A stretch of DNA of 64,000 bases from Icerya purchasi. Lineage: Eukaryota > Arthropoda > Insecta > Hemiptera > Monophlebidae. A program made the translations under genes and the position numbers. Every line of letters begins with the position of its first letter. Position 1 is the stretch's first letter. Location: positions 133,374,172-133,438,171 of the forward strand of contig CM077115.1 in assembly GCA_039619475.1 (NCBI GenBank), given 5' to 3'. The notes under the pieces are model-generated. The model made no database searches and was not told the origin of the DNA. It saw only the letters and a list, made by a program, of their open reading frames with translations. This document shows positions 9,936 to 23,289 of the stretch, piece by piece.

Positions 9936-12480
9936 TTTTGTTAAACGTATTTCTTGTTAACTGGAATGCAGTTTCCATCGTTCTTGATTTAACTTTTTTG
10001 TTTTTTCTAGACACTGAAACGACCGAGCGTGGAAGTGAAATCTACGTATTTTTTCTAATCCTCTGTAAATACATACTTTTTGCTAGCGTATTTGACCTGT
10101 AGATAAACTTTTTTCCTTTATTCGATTAGTAAATAAACATTACATATTTTTTCCCCTTAAGAACACTTCGGGGCCTTAAATATTTCAACTGTTATTAGCA
10201 ATAAATGAACAACTGTTGTTAAAATAACCACGACAAGGGCAGTTTGTTTATAATTATATTTGTATAATCATTTCACCTGTGTTCCTTCAGAATTGTTTGC
10301 AGGCCTCGATGTGTCTTTTATTTTCTTTCATTTTCTTTAGGTAGGCTTTTCAATAGCGATTAGTTGAATTTCGAACGGTAAGCCACTTTCAATTTGTCAA
10401 ATGAGAACAAACTAGCCTAAGCGATTAAACCAGACCGAAAAAAAAAAAAAATAAAAATAAAATAAAATAAAAAATCTCGTCAAATATTATTAGTTATTTT
10501 CTTCCCCCTGGTATCATAAATGAAAATATTAGCACAGCTATAGAGAGATCTGCTTTTTTTCCCCCTCGGCCTACTTAAACAAACGCTAGTCTGATGGTAC
10601 TGTCCGAAAAGGGGCAATGTCTTGTAAAGCAATTTGAGAATGGCAGCAGGTGGTACAGTTATTTTTGAATGCGGGAGAGCTTTCGGAATTCAGAATTCTT
10701 ATGAAAGTCATCGAAAATGAAGAGCTGCTAATAGATAGAAAAGTTTTCCATCTACTGCTGTTTCCTTTTCATTAAGTTTTTATTAGTTTCGTAGACAAAA
10801 CATAAATCTACATAGATGCATTGCTTTTTCGTTATTTATTGTCTTTTAGCGGAAATGCGAAGTATTACCGCGGGAAGGAGAAAATCCTGCGAAATAGCTA
10901 GGATTATTACCAGAGGCACACTGAGAAGAACACGCACCAACATTCATCAACAAATCAACTGTTAAAAATGAAACTACAGGCGAAATCGATTAATTTCCGA
11001 ACGGGAATTAAGCGACACTCTAATGATATCAAGTATTAGATGACTTACTCGCGTCAGCACCACGGGTCTCAAGTACATCGTGAAAACCTCAACTTCCTAA
11101 AATACCTTATCCTCATTCTACCGTTTATTTACGTCGTAAAAAAATATGCGCGCGTGTAAGCGTGTGCGTGTTGATAATACTGTTTTTACATCGCGCATCA
11201 ATCAGTCGATATTCTTCACTTGAAAATAAAATCCTTACCGAACAACACGTTTTACAAACACACGCCAGACCATCCGAATGCGTGCTGGAAACGAAGTATT
11301 CTCGAAAACGGTGAACCTTTCGATGAGAATAATACCGCATTCGACGATGGAATATACCTAGAGCAGCTAAATAAAACACACAGCTCCTCCAGTCTCAGTT
11401 CTTTAAAGTAGGATTAACAGAACATGTTGCAAATAGAGGTTTGACCGTCAGCTATCCCGGAAATCCGACACTTCAAAGGGCAACATCATCGCATCGTTAG
11501 ACATGCTGCCGTAATTAGTGTGTACGCTAAGCAAAACTATCAGACTCCGTCACGAAGCGTAAACATTGTGCGGAGGTTAATAATGTTCTAGTGCAAAATT
11601 AACCTTTCTTCAAAGACCAACTAAGCCAAACGCAAGCATAGAAAAAAGATACTCATTCTTTAAGTCCAGAAAAAGAACTTGAGTTCGCTAAGTTAGCCAC
11701 CGTACCCATTCAGAGACAAACACCGGAATAGCTGAGAAACGGTTAAAAATAAATAACCGAAACTATCCGAATTTCTCAGCTTACCTTCTCCAGACAACAC
11801 AAAATTAATAAACACACTCGATAATTACCGCGAACCGAATAAAATCAAAATGGAGCGTCAAAAACCTTTGAAACAAACATCCAGAAGTACATATGAGACA
11901 CACGTTGTACCTAAAACTAGGTCAGTCAAGCACGATGTTTCATGCGCTGAGGAGTCCGTATGTTATATTATATAGTTGCTAAGGCTACCTTCGTTTTTAA
12001 GGAAATTGTCATAAAAAAAAAAAAAAAAAAAAAAAAATGGCAACTTGATAGCGGTGACAAACGCGTTTAAACAAAGTAGCACGCAACAATGGAAGCGATA
12101 TTAAAAATCAACAACGTGTGTAAACAAGTAAATCATAATAATCTATCAACCGAAACTCGAGAAAACAGATGGTAAAGAAAAACAAAAACAAGCTTTAAAA
12201 TGAAACGCAGAAATGACGATAATCCGATGAAACATCAAAACGGACAAGATAATAACTTTTAAGAACATCTAAAACAAGCGACTGATAATGAAAAACCAAA
12301 CACCGTAATTATGAAACGCATTTAAAACCCAATGAAAAATTATGTAATTTATCGATAGGATTATAACGGGAAAAGATGCTAGTCTCCCGGGGTACCACGA
12401 ATAAGAAAGCTAGCCACCGTGGCAAAGTTGATTATAGTTAATTACGTTTCAAAGGACATTTTATCAAATAATAATATCTT
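9936..12480. other. AT-rich unique sequence, nothing recognised
   Basis: This stretch holds A-runs at about 10440-10480 and 12013-12037. Short open frames (for example near 11125-11411) overlap on both strands and show no domain. No repeats shared with the rest of the window were found. Confidence 0.4.
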
Positions 12481-12510
12481 TAAAATTAAATTAAATAATA
12501 ATATATTTGA

Positions 12511-12585
12511 AAACACTGACGCGTTTCGATGGCTTTACGATCACATACCGTGATTCATGAAGCTATTCGGAACGCGTTAGTGTTT
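12511..12585. repeat. 75-nt imperfect hairpin
   Basis: The arms AAACACTGACGCG... and ...CGCGTTAGTGTTT fold onto each other through about 32 base pairs with a few wobbles and one-base bulges, leaving a 5-nt loop near 12546. Each half, read outwards from the centre, carries a GATG/GAAGC...CGAAACGCGT-like motif resembling the ends of family P, so this may be a tail-to-tail pair of terminal fragments. The size is microRNA-precursor-like, but the small loop argues against that. Confidence 0.7.
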
Positions 12586-15354
12586 AATTTTAAATATGTT
12601 ATAATATTTTATTAAAATGTATATGTCTAATGATTTTCATTTAATATAAGTAACAGAAATAATGTGTTCATCAAATTTTAATATTAATTGTGTTTCGTTC
12701 GGGTAGAATGTTGCTACTCACGGACACTTCGAGAATTTCATTTTAATGTCCTTAACTAAAATTAAAAATAAAAAAAAGAAATAAAACACTAAAAGATGCG
12801 ACAACAAACAGTCAACAAAATTACTTAAATTTAAACGAAATTACGCGGAAATAATTAAATGCGACTAAAAATATTTTAGATAATATTCTCATTAAATTTA
12901 AAAAAAGAAAATCTACACTATAACAGTTGTAATTGGTATAAACTGTGCCGCAATCAGACACAAATAAAACGAAAAAAAAAAAAAAAAAAACACTAAAAAA
13001 TTATTCGTCTCTGGAATTGCAGCGCTTGAAGGGTTTGGTATCTTAAATCATCGTCAATAATAATTTTCAGATGTTCTACACCACTGTTTTATTATATTGA
13101 TAATATTTATGCAAAAAGTTAAAAAACTGTTTATGAAGGGGGGGGGGGGGGGAAGAAAAAGGTACTGATAAGACGTATAAAAGATGATTGATTATCGGAG
13201 ATTCTATATGTTCACCTTTCCATAGCTATATATGTACTTCTGTATATCATTACTTGCATTTCTTAAATTCTGTTATTGATATTCGGTTTAGCTGTTAATT
13301 TTCTTACATTTTTATTGTGACACATTTGTATTACGATATATATTGTCGTGCAAAAACACGGCCGGCGCCATCGGTAAAATTGTTAAAAACGCAAATGAAT
13401 TATAGTTGTCAACTCAATATCATCCTATAAGTACGGAAAAAATAATATGCTCGTACGTATTACATAGTAAGGTCTCCTCCTTGTCAGCTTCGCTCCTTTG
13501 TGCCCTTTGACCTCTTGTTCACCGAACTTTTGCCAAGGCTTCTTCGAACATAATGTTCTGTATCTCTCATTGGCACGCTCCACCTTCATATCCGTCTAAA
13601 GTTGACCGCGGTAAATTATTGAACAGCGTTTGTTTTCAGTGTTAATTCGACTTTATGACACTTTTGGTTGAAAAATCCAAACACGCGCGGGAAATTACAA
13701 ACGCGTTTCTTCTCGATTTTCTATTATTTCTTCCGGCTATTTGATTAATATTGAAATAATTTTCGAAATCCGAATAAAAATGTGACACGGTAATCGATAT
13801 TTTTTGATTTTCAATACAAATAATCATATTTTAATTGAACAAAAAAAAAAAAAAAGGAAATTTTAAACGTATATTAGGAAAATCAGGATGATCGCGTCTA
13901 TTTCATCATTGAAACGCTTTTCCAAATATTAATACGTTCTTAATAAATTTTTCTTCTTTAATTCTAATTTCGCTTTTCAATGACACTAGAGTTGACCGCG
14001 TGAAAATATTTTATATCCTTGAAAATTCATGCAGACTTCTCGAAACGCTGTCCTTGTGCTATTCCGATTGCGAGCGGCAGATTTAACGCGGAATTGCAAT
14101 CCTTTCTAAGGATAATCTAGTCGCTGTGAGAGCAGCAAGATATGTTCAAGTGAATATCATTTTTGCGATGTCCCCTGACAGAGATTATGCATGTTCCGAT
14201 ATTATACCTGAAATTCCGTCGTTGTTTCTTTCGCCTTGGTCGTTGTCGACAGTCAGACGACCGGCTTTTGTACTGATGTCGTCGACGTTTGCATTCGAAG
14301 GGTAACATTCTTCCACTGAAATTAATAAATCTCTTCCGTAATACGCAGTTGCGCTCCGTAGTTAACAAGCAGTCAGCAAATTCGCGTGTTCGTTTTCAAT
14401 TGACACCTCTTAAACAGCGGCCAACTAAAGGAACCGTTTAATAAGATACGGCCGGTTGTTACAATTAGCTTTCGACATTTTCAATTTTTTCTTTCTTTTT
14501 AACAACACATCCTCTCCGACACATGCTGCTCGATTATCTTACTTTCTAGATTCAGGGAAACTGGATTCAGTCGTGTCAGAGTTGCTTCTGGGAACTTTTA
14601 TGGGAAACTTTCGTGGCCCATGAAACGTGTGTTTTATTACCTTACTCCACAATAATCACGTATCTTCTACCGCGGCGCATACGTATTTGTCAACTAGTTC
14701 GAATGTTGGCGATTTTTCGTTTAATATGACTGATAAATAACTTTGTTTCAAAAATTCCGTCGTGTTCCGATGCATCCTTACTTTACTGAAGAGTAACTCT
14801 GTTTCGTTTAAATCATCAGCCGCACTTGTGTCCGATGGAAAATCTTGTCTCGGGCTAGTTTAGATTCCTACGTGTCATTTTGTAGATAAATAAATCCAGT
14901 TTTGTTAGGGAATTGCGTGACATATATAGCGTCCCGATGTAGTCACAGTTCTCGGACTAGCTGCCGAAGTTGATGGTAACAGATTTACCAATTTTATGTT
15001 TGCCACGCAAGCGTACGTGGTCAATTAACCCCCTTGAATGAGCTCATATCTTAGTATTCGAACGTAGTCGGGGAATTACCGATTTTGCAACTTTTAAATG
15101 TGCTGTAAATACGTTAGGGACAGCAAAGAACACCGCAGTGTTAGCTCGGACGGTTTTTTCAAGGCCAGTTTCACCTTTTGGAAACAGGAAAAGGAACTGC
15201 ACGAATCAACAATAAATTGACCAGTGTACATGTTCAACTTGTGATCGTTTGACTTTGTATCTACCGCCGGAGTGTCAGTCGGAAGATTGGCTTATTGTAA
15301 ACTCGTAAATGTTGGCCGGGCGCATTAAAATTCTCATCCGATTTTTTTTTTAAT
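12586..15354. other. AT-rich unique sequence
   Basis: This holds A-runs near 12974-12990 and 13840-13855. A T/C-rich stretch at 13470-13600 resembles decayed retroelement sequence, but no motif is readable. No gene was recognised. Confidence 0.4.
13138..13152. repeat. Poly-G tract
   Basis: A run of 15 G residues in an otherwise AT-rich context. Confidence 0.96.
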
Positions 15355-15660
15355 CCCCCCCCCCTTTTGGCATGCTAGCAACGGATCTTCGCCCAGAAAC
15401 GACACAAGGAAAAGAATCAATTAAAAATGTACAGTCGGTGTCAAATATTGATAGAATGAAAGAACTGAGGATCGCGGAACAACGGAGATATATACGAAGC
15501 GCAATAATGATTAGGGAGATTAATAACACAGATCGGAGTACAAAAAAGTACGTTCCGTCACGAGGGATGGACATTCAAAGAAGATATGGTCAGTATCGAA
15601 GACGGCTTCGTCGTTAGGATGAAGAGGATAACCAGGGGATAGTGCGAGACGAAAATGAAA
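15355..15660 (-). pseudogene. Non-LTR retrotransposon family A, copy 3 (3' terminal part)
   Basis: On the minus strand a frame runs through LHPNDEAVFDTDHIFFECP and then SLVTERTFLYSDLCY to a stop. This is the family A terminal knuckle in its best-preserved uninterrupted form in this window. The 3' end has a G-rich tract followed by ATTA and poly-A, seen on the plus strand as the T run and C run at about 15340-15364. It matches the 3' end of copy 1 including the GCTRGC block. The 5' side is truncated before RNase H. Confidence 0.85.
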
Positions 15661-18503
15661 ACGAAAATCGATACTTCTCATATTAAATGATTTAAAGTTT
15701 TACTCTCGTAATTAATTGTAATGTTTTTGTTCCACCTTTAATGGCTACGTTTTGCCGCCGTCGTAGATCTAAAATCCGCCCCGAACTAAACTTTAGAGTT
15801 TATTAGAGACGCAATAATTCTGACAAAAAGCTATGTCCGGCTATATATCGACATTTCTGGAATTGAAGCAAGCGAACACCGCTCTGGAAATTATTGTCGA
15901 TTCTGATATTCTGAAATGATTGTTCACCTTTTCTTATATAGGAAATCTTCATAAATTCCAGTCGCCAGTTAATTGCCTTGATGGCAACCTCATTTTCTCC
16001 GTTTGCGCCACACTATATATTCATATTCCTCTGTGTCCTATCACCGCAATATCAGTATTTTTCGAGACTTATATATCGTTTTAACTTTTGATTATTTCAG
16101 CGTGTTTGCGATTTGTTCTTCATTTCGAATTCTATCATGTCCGGTTTTTTTGTTTAGCTTTCTGTTCGTCTAATTCCGAGGATATACGAGAGATGTACAC
16201 TTTTCTACAACGAACTTACCGTTTGTTAACCAAATGTATCGCGAAAAACAATAATTAACACCTCGCGGCAATAAGTAGTACGACATTATTATCATAAAAT
16301 TCGGTCGCTTCTTAATTTTTAAGCGTAAAAATCAGCGAAATGTTTTAGAAACTGCGATTTCGATAGAAAAAAAACAATCACAAAAAAGTAAAAGAACCGA
16401 ACAAAATTGCCATCTTTGAAACCAAAGCGGAGGCCGATTGTGCTCCTAAAGCCTGCTTATGCAAACCGCATTGCAGCACGCGTTGGTATTTGATTAACTT
16501 TAAAAACCAAACGGAGAGAACAGTTATACCGATCCCGAACATTCAAAGTTTCAGCATTATCCGAGAACGGCTTTCTAGTGAAATTAGCCTGGCTACTAAC
16601 TTCGTTCCATCTTCTGTCTCCTCATATTGATACTACAGCCAATCACCGAAACTACCATAACTGCATCGCACGCGTTAACTGATGAATTCCTATTTTCAAA
16701 AAAAACCAAAAAAAAAAATCACCCAATATTTATACTTGTAATATAAAATGTGGGTTATGAAAATGTTATCATTAACATTATCACCAGCAGTTGACATTAA
16801 TCGATTATTCATCAGAATTCGAGTCGATTAACCGTTCTCGGAAGAAATACAATATCATCGAAAACGGTTGTAATTTGTCGTTTAAAATTTTTCGAAGCAT
16901 TTCTATAACAATACAGTGCACAGTTTTTCCCGATCTCAGGCGGTTGCTGGTGAGATTTCCATTATGAAAACATCACTCTCTGCTTACGAATGTGTTTATA
17001 TTTACCGAACTCATTGCAAACAGCTCCGAAGTGTCGATATTGAAAGATGGCACGGCTCGCCTGGAAACCCCACCGGGGGACGGCTGTTTTAAAAATGACC
17101 CCAGATAGGCTACTAGAAAAGAGTCGGTCTCTGTTAAATCGGATAGTCCCGCATCGGATCGAATTCGAAATTAGTCCGTTGTGTAAAAAACGACTTTCGT
17201 CGATCGACCGTTCGGCATTTCGGTTCATTTACGACTTTTGGTAATGCGCAGCGCTATCTTTTGCAGCTTTTTAAAAATAAGCCGGAAAGTTCGTTAAAAG
17301 TCGTAAATTGTTGTGCTTTCGAGTCGCCTCGGAAGGAAAGTATAACCGGGCGCCCGGCAGTTATTTCTCTTCTCTCCGTCTGAGCTTTGACGCTGCCGGG
17401 AAACAAAAGCACGTGGGACGCCGTTCGGTTACCATGACAACAAGTTTTCGAACTTGAGCCCACTTCCGACAGATGGCGCGAGTAGTATACTTTATTTCGA
17501 CGCGCATTTTCGTCGCTCTTAAAGTGTACGCGCGATCGTTCCTTGAAAAAACACGTTACAAATCCTCGCGCAGAAAAAGTTACTAACAAGGTCAGCGAGT
17601 TGTTTCACAATCCTATACTCCTTTCCTCCGAATGGAAACTAGTGTCTAAACGGCTTTGAAAATTTCCCCCCGAGGCATTTGCACTATTAAATAAGGGTTT
17701 GTTACCCCTTTAGTATACGTATATATTTCTTAAGTCTAATTGAAAGAAGAAAAAAAAACGCATATACGGTTAGTACAAATTCAAATCAAGTTATATTATT
17801 TGAAAATGATACGAAATATTCTGTGTCCAAAAATCCGAAAATACAGCGTTTCCGAAAAAAAATATTAAAAAATCTTTATCTAGCGGCCAATTAATTTTCG
17901 ATTATCCCGTCTCTAAATTTACTTCAATTCAATTTATCATCGAATTTTTCTCTTCCCTTACACAACATAAATAAATGACAATTTAAGAATGGTGTGTTAA
18001 ACCTTAGCAATTCCGTTTAATCATTTTACAATTATAGAAGAAAGAGATTGTTTTCATACAACATGTTTTTTGTTTAGTTTTTCTCGTGACGTATAAAATT
18101 CAGATTTTGCTTGCCAAGAGAAGATGAAAATCCAAAAAAAAAACCTTTTTCTTCGGTATATGCATTATATAACTTTCAAAAGTATATTAAAATGTAACAT
18201 CTCGTTTTGATTGTTTCAACTGGCAAGTTTATTTAATTCTGTTTTTGCGCTCTTTTTTCATTCTTTTGCTTTTGTCGCATTCCTTTTGTGTATTTTTCTT
18301 GGATTTTACTTTTTCAAGGCAGTACGAGAAATCGAGGATGACAGGAGGAGATCCGATGAAATAGATAAATAAGAATAATAAGGATTTGAGAATGAAAACG
18401 AGAGTTGTACCGCAATTTAAAATGTAATATTTTGACATTCAAAAGCACTAATAAATCTACCGGAGAAAAAGGAGATAAACGGACTACTAATAGATCGAGC
18501 AGA
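15661..18503. other. Mixed unique sequence, nothing recognised
   Basis: AT-rich overall, with a somewhat GC-richer stretch at about 16950-17640 that has overlapping open frames on both strands (up to 111 codons on minus at 17254-17589). None shows a domain or credible splice frame. A short inverted AACCGTT...AACGGTT pair lies near 16830-16865. Confidence 0.35.
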
Positions 18504-18690
18504 TCGATTCCGCTAGGTTAATAGGTGTCGGCTTGAATAGAGTGAAGAAGGAAAAGTTTGTGAATCGGAGAACGGAAAAAGTACGTATAGAGTTTAGTCC
18601 TTCGAGATTCCACTAGGTTAACAAGTGTGTGTCGGCTTAAATAGAATGAAAAAGGAAAAGTTTGTAAATCAGAAGAAGGAGAACGCAGTT
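18504..18690. repeat. Tandem duplication, about 100-bp period
   Basis: The block starting CGATTCCGCTAGGTTA at about 18505 recurs as AGATTCCACTAGGTTA at about 18605. Each is followed by a CGGCTT-AATAGA-TGAA block and GGAAAAGTTTGT-AATC. The two units differ by several substitutions and a small gap, so the duplication is old. It lies just 3' of the RT fragment at 18700-18860 in the minus-strand sense. Confidence 0.85.
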
Positions 18691-18699
18691 TTTAGACTG

Positions 18700-18860
18700 T
18701 GGGAAGGAGGTGGTGACAATTGGGGGGCGGGCTGCAGGACAGAGTAACCAATGATCTGAGGGATTAGAGAAGAGGTGATAAGTAGCTCGTGAAATAGATT
18801 CGCGATGTAGCGAATTTTAGCGGAAGGAAGGAAGTTTAAAAGAGATTCAGAATTATTTAT
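18700..18860 (-). pseudogene. Reverse-transcriptase domain fragment
   Basis: The minus-strand translation includes IRYIANLFHELLITSSLIPQ followed by IIGYSVLQPAP. This resembles the RT finger region of non-LTR elements, 'xLxxLFNEILxTGxIPxxWKxxxVxPIxKP'. Only about 50 residues are readable, and neither the YxDD core nor the endonuclease is seen nearby. Its relation to families A or B cannot be judged, since their RT parts are not present in the window. Confidence 0.5.
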
Positions 18861-19439
18861 AGAACAGAAAACCGCTGAACCATCTTCACGCTGGGCTCTC
18901 TAGAGCCGCCAATGAAGATGTAAAGTCCATAGTGAAATGAGAAATTAAGTTGAGAATTCCAATTTAAATCTTGGATAGTTGTAAAAAAATAACCCAATGA
19001 AGGAACGTAGAAGAAGTATCATGAAGTGTATGGTGAAAAAATGGAGGTAATATTGCGAAATTCATGCAAATTGGTGAATTGCTATTGGTAAACAATTTGG
19101 TGAGTAGACTTGTAGTGGTGTCCGTGGACCCGTAGCGTCGCGGTATTAATTAATGACATCGAACGGCATGCGGCTAGGTCAAAAAGAAAACAAAAAAATT
19201 ACATCACTTTTATTAGCGGACTTTTTTTTTTTTTTTTCTGACTTTCACTAATTTTTATTCAGCTGAAATTAGTAATGAAATCCGATCGAAACTTTTTCAA
19301 AACTACACATCGTATAAATATATAAAGACAAAAAAAAAGTCATTAATTACCGTTATTGAATTAATTATAAGTTAATTACTTAATCATTTTTGATTATTAA
19401 TTGTTCTATTAATTATTGTTTGATAAAAGCATCGATACG
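18861..19439. other. AT-rich sequence, nothing recognised
   Basis: Contains a T run at about 19219-19236. No gene or shared repeat was recognised; the right part is strongly AT-rich. Confidence 0.4.
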
Positions 19440-20440
19440 AGTCTACTATCATGGAAAGCATCGGTGTTTAGCCGGAATCTGCCCGCGGAAAAGTGCGCAC
19501 CCGGTGAAACAGCGGCCCTTTCGAAAAAAGGTTCAAAGGTGTGCGTCGACGGGGACGCCGGTTAAATAAACAGCTCGTGCTAATCGAGCGTGCTCCAGTC
19601 CAACCGTAAACGGAGCCAAATCGGAATTAAAGACGGCACATTCGAACCCGCATCTGAGCTGAAAAAACCGGTGAAGGAAAGCGGCTCACTCTAATCATAT
19701 CTAAATGGAAGAAGACTTTTCTCGTTCGGTACGCCGAAAATTAGTGCGTTCGCATTCGGTTTAGGTGAAATAATTCTCCCCGCAGCGGGTAGCCGTCGCG
19801 TCATGTTTGTTTCTGCCGGCGGCGCGACTCTGTACTTGTTAATTTCTTTCTAAACGGAGTGTACGGGCAGTGCACGACTCTGTGTCCGGCTGCGGTCGGC
19901 TTAATTAAACTTAATAGGTAGTACACACGGCGGATAAACTTCGGTCGCCCCCATCAATGAAACGTTGCCCGTATATGTTACGTTTCGAGCAATTTATTTC
20001 AATTGAAACCTGAGTTTCACCTCATCATCGCTTAAATGCCTCCAATTTACTGCCCTAATAAGGTATTATTATCGTCCGTACTCTTATTACCTTTATTAAC
20101 TCTGACCACCAGCGGCAGCACAACCTGTACACCCTACCAGCAACGCGGCATTCTTTCTCTTCTCTCTCGCTCGCGCACTCTCCTCATCGTGATTATCTCT
20201 TGTTCACAGACGCGCGCCGGTCGCTTTGGTCAATTTTATTATCCTCGCCATTTCACGGCCGACTGCAACGCAGCTCACCTATATGTTGTGTACTTCGCTT
20301 TTTACCGGAATTTTCAAAGTTCCACCAATTTTTTTCAAAGTCTATCGGATAATCGACGAAAGTACTTCGGCGGGCGATTAAAATTACGTTCTACACCTTC
20401 TAGTAGCTCGAATATGTGTTACCATTTTTAAACGCAATAT
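19440..20440. other. GC-richer repeat-poor island
   Basis: Balanced composition with many CpG dinucleotides. A 131-codon open frame on plus (20036-20431) starts MPPIYCPNKVLLSSVLLL, with a hydrophobic N-terminal segment that could mimic a signal peptide. The rest is unremarkable and I recognise no family. I regard the frame as probably non-coding and the island as candidate regulatory DNA. Confidence 0.3.
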
Positions 20441-20551
20441 TTAAAACGGTACGTTTTAAGCGCTTGGTATAGAGTTGAACTTGCCTAAAAACGAAAAATA
20501 AAAATAAAACCGGTACACGTTAGTGTCGGATTTAAACTAAACTCAAAAAAA

Positions 20552-20581
20552 ATTAAATAAATAAATAAATAAATAAATAAA
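20552..20581. repeat. (AAAT)n microsatellite
   Basis: A tetranucleotide run of about seven units. Confidence 0.95.
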
Positions 20582-21191
20582 GGTACACACCCGAATATAT
20601 ATATATAATTAATTTCAAATAACAATAATCGTTTTATTACTTTTATCATAGCTTAGCACTATAGAATTTATTTAATTTGCTGCAAATTAACAATTACTCC
20701 AATAACTCATCAACAGAGCGACTTGCGCTCAAATTACTTTTGATAAATTCGCTTTGATTACAAAACTTTCTTATTTTTATCAAGTATCCTATTCTCAGAT
20801 CATACTTTTCTTAATGCTAAATTTTAAAATCTTCCGTATTTTAAATTAACCACTATTTGTATCTGCATTTGGAACGATAATAATCTTTACCGTAAATATT
20901 ATTATTTTCTCTCGATGGTTCAGCCGCAGTAGTTTTTATTACTTACTAACGCTATAGTTTTTTGTCTTCTTCCTTCTATTTAGGATTCTTTTAAGCTGTA
21001 CGTAAATCTTGTTTTTATTAGTTTTCTTTTACATTTTCCTAATTACACTTTAATTTATAATTCAATACACGTTACTTTATATTCAATATGTTACTATTTC
21101 AGTTTGATCTTTGAGCTCCAAGGGTGTGGAGCATGAGTGTGTTTATTTTTATTTTACCTTATTATTTATATTTTGTTAAGAATAGATATAA

Positions 21192-21194
<3 letters not shown>
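20582..21194. other. AT-rich sequence, nothing recognised
   Basis: No gene, RNA or shared repeat was recognised. Confidence 0.4.

Positions 21195-21223
<29 letters not shown>
21195..21223. repeat. (TA)n microsatellite
   Basis: An uninterrupted TA dinucleotide run. Confidence 0.95.
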
Positions 21224-21228
<5 letters not shown>

Positions 21229-21480
21229 TAATAAGACACTTTGAACTCAATGTGTAAACATGGGCTAAAGTGTTTAACTCAATATGTATTATACTTTCCT
21301 GGATAAATATGTAGCCCCCATGTACGTCTACTTTTGGAATTTTAAATTATTTCATTACTGTTCATTACGCATTAAACAATTAAATTGAATTGAATTTGCG
21401 AAGCGATTCCTTCGTATAAATGAATTCTAAGATAATATAGGACTTACCATAAAAAAAAAAATAAAAAAAAACAAAAAAAC

Positions 21481-21654
21481 GGAAGAGGAGAAGCGCAGAT
21501 TAAAGAAAACAAAATAAAATGCGGTATTGTTTGCAAAAAAGGAACCCTTGAGCATTTGTTTCTTGACCACTCTTCTTTTCCCGGTGAAGAGTCTCTTACA
21601 ATATTTGTATCTTTCGCACGACCGAATCAACTGAACGAGTTGGTAAGCCTATGA
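21481..21654 (+). pseudogene. Non-LTR retrotransposon C-terminal zinc-knuckle fragment
   Basis: A plus-strand frame of 57 codons reads IKCGIVCKKGTLEHLFLDHS and then SFPGEESL...NQLNELVSL before a TGA stop. This is the C-x3-C...T-x-x-H-x4-C type terminal knuckle of I-like elements, with the last cysteine replaced by histidine, followed by the usual leucine-rich tail. An A run near 21788-21800, about 135 bp past the stop, may be its poly-A tail. The 5' side meets an A-rich junction at 21450-21478, so it is a short truncated copy, possibly related to family B. Confidence 0.68.
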
Positions 21655-21804
21655 TTTTCTCTCGCTAGCTGTAAGTGTTAATTTTGACAAAGACTGTGCT
21701 CGTCACTAGAACTGGTAATAATGCTAAAATATTTTTTATTAGGGGAATGGAGATATTATGGGTATCCTTAATGCAGTAAATGTTTTTCACTAAGAAAAAA
21801 AAAA

Positions 21805-23289
21805 TATATATATATATAAATATATGTATAAAAAGTAAATAAATAAATCAGAAAGTCGACAAGTGGTTAAATCCCATATATATTAGATAATTTTGGTAAA
21901 CTTATTTAAAAAAATAAAAATAAACGGTAAATATTTTGGAGTTTACACGTGCTAAATAGTTCGCATAACCCCGTATGGAAAACTAAATGATTTCCAAAAT
22001 ACAAAGGCAACGCTTTTTCAATTTTTATTCAGTAAGAACTAGAATTTGCTAAATTTTACGACTATAATTTTTACTATTATTCGAAGAGGTGACGTGCGAT
22101 GCCGGTGTCTAGTTGAAAAATACTGCTCGCTTGGAAGAGTAATTTTAAAGGTTGTAAAATGTGGAGTAGAACTTAATTGGACGGTCTCCATTGCTATTAA
22201 ATTCTATATGTACTTAAATAAATTATAATTTAATAAAAAAAAAAAAAAAAAAAAGACACGCTGGGTTCCAGAATTCCGGAATTTCCAATTAGTGCGTGTT
22301 TTCATTAATGACGTAATTCCTTTATTTTTTCCTAAATTCGCCACTATAGATCAATCAAAACCCAATGCGAAGTTAATTTTCAGCGTGCACTGAAAACACG
22401 CCATTATCATCATCCTAATTAGACAATATTTCCAGTGTGTGAATTTTTTGTTTCTCCGTTTACAGGTGAGCATCCTAAAAAGAAAAAGAAGGAAGCCATA
22501 TAACTCTTTTACGTAATAATGTAAAATGTTTCACCCTTATAATATCCATTAAGTTTTAAGAGTATACAGAACGCGTAAAAAATCTGTTCGTTTTTTTCCT
22601 TACTTTTAGATTATAGTTCAGTTTCTTTTATTTTTCACTTTAATCTGTTATACTATTGCACAACTCCATCGAAAAAAAATTTAGAATTCTCTTACCGATG
22701 AAAATTTTTAGTTATAGATCTAAAATTCTGCTAAAAGCTAAACGTCTGCTTTCTTTTATTCCATTATTGGATATTCGGAATGACTGATTTTTATACGGAC
22801 TAGAAAAAATATCGATTGTTCTAATGAGAAATAAGTTTTAGCGAATTTGAGAACGACAGTTATTCCACGATAGCTTCAGATAGAATTTAACGTCGTTAAG
22901 AGTGTCTATTAATTTACTACCAAGATATTAACCGAAAGGCTAATTTAATTAGTCTTTACCTAATAGGACTCGGCGGAAAATGTGCCCGTTTTTACGCATA
23001 AACTTTCATAATTAAAATATAATTCCTACGTTGTTTAGCTCTTATCGCAAAATTTATAATAATTTCGATAGAATTAATTCGTAAACAACATCGCGTTAAT
23101 TAAAATTATTGTTTCAAAATATTGTTATTAATTGTTTCGCTTTTTTTTTTTTAAATATTCCATTTTAATTGGGCGAAAAAATTAGTCAATATTTTGATCA
23201 ACGCTTAAAGAGAAGAAAATTAATCGTTAAAATTAAGATGTAATCAATCGTGAGACCTGGAAAACCGGAATTACAACCGTCACACGTAA
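21805..23289. other. AT-rich sequence with A-run
   Basis: Contains a pure A run at 22233-22254 and nothing else recognised. Short hydrophobic frames here have no domain. Confidence 0.4.

Noticed and set aside
20036..20431. 131-codon frame as a secreted protein
   Set aside because: The hydrophobic N-terminal stretch is the only protein-like feature; the rest shows no family resemblance.
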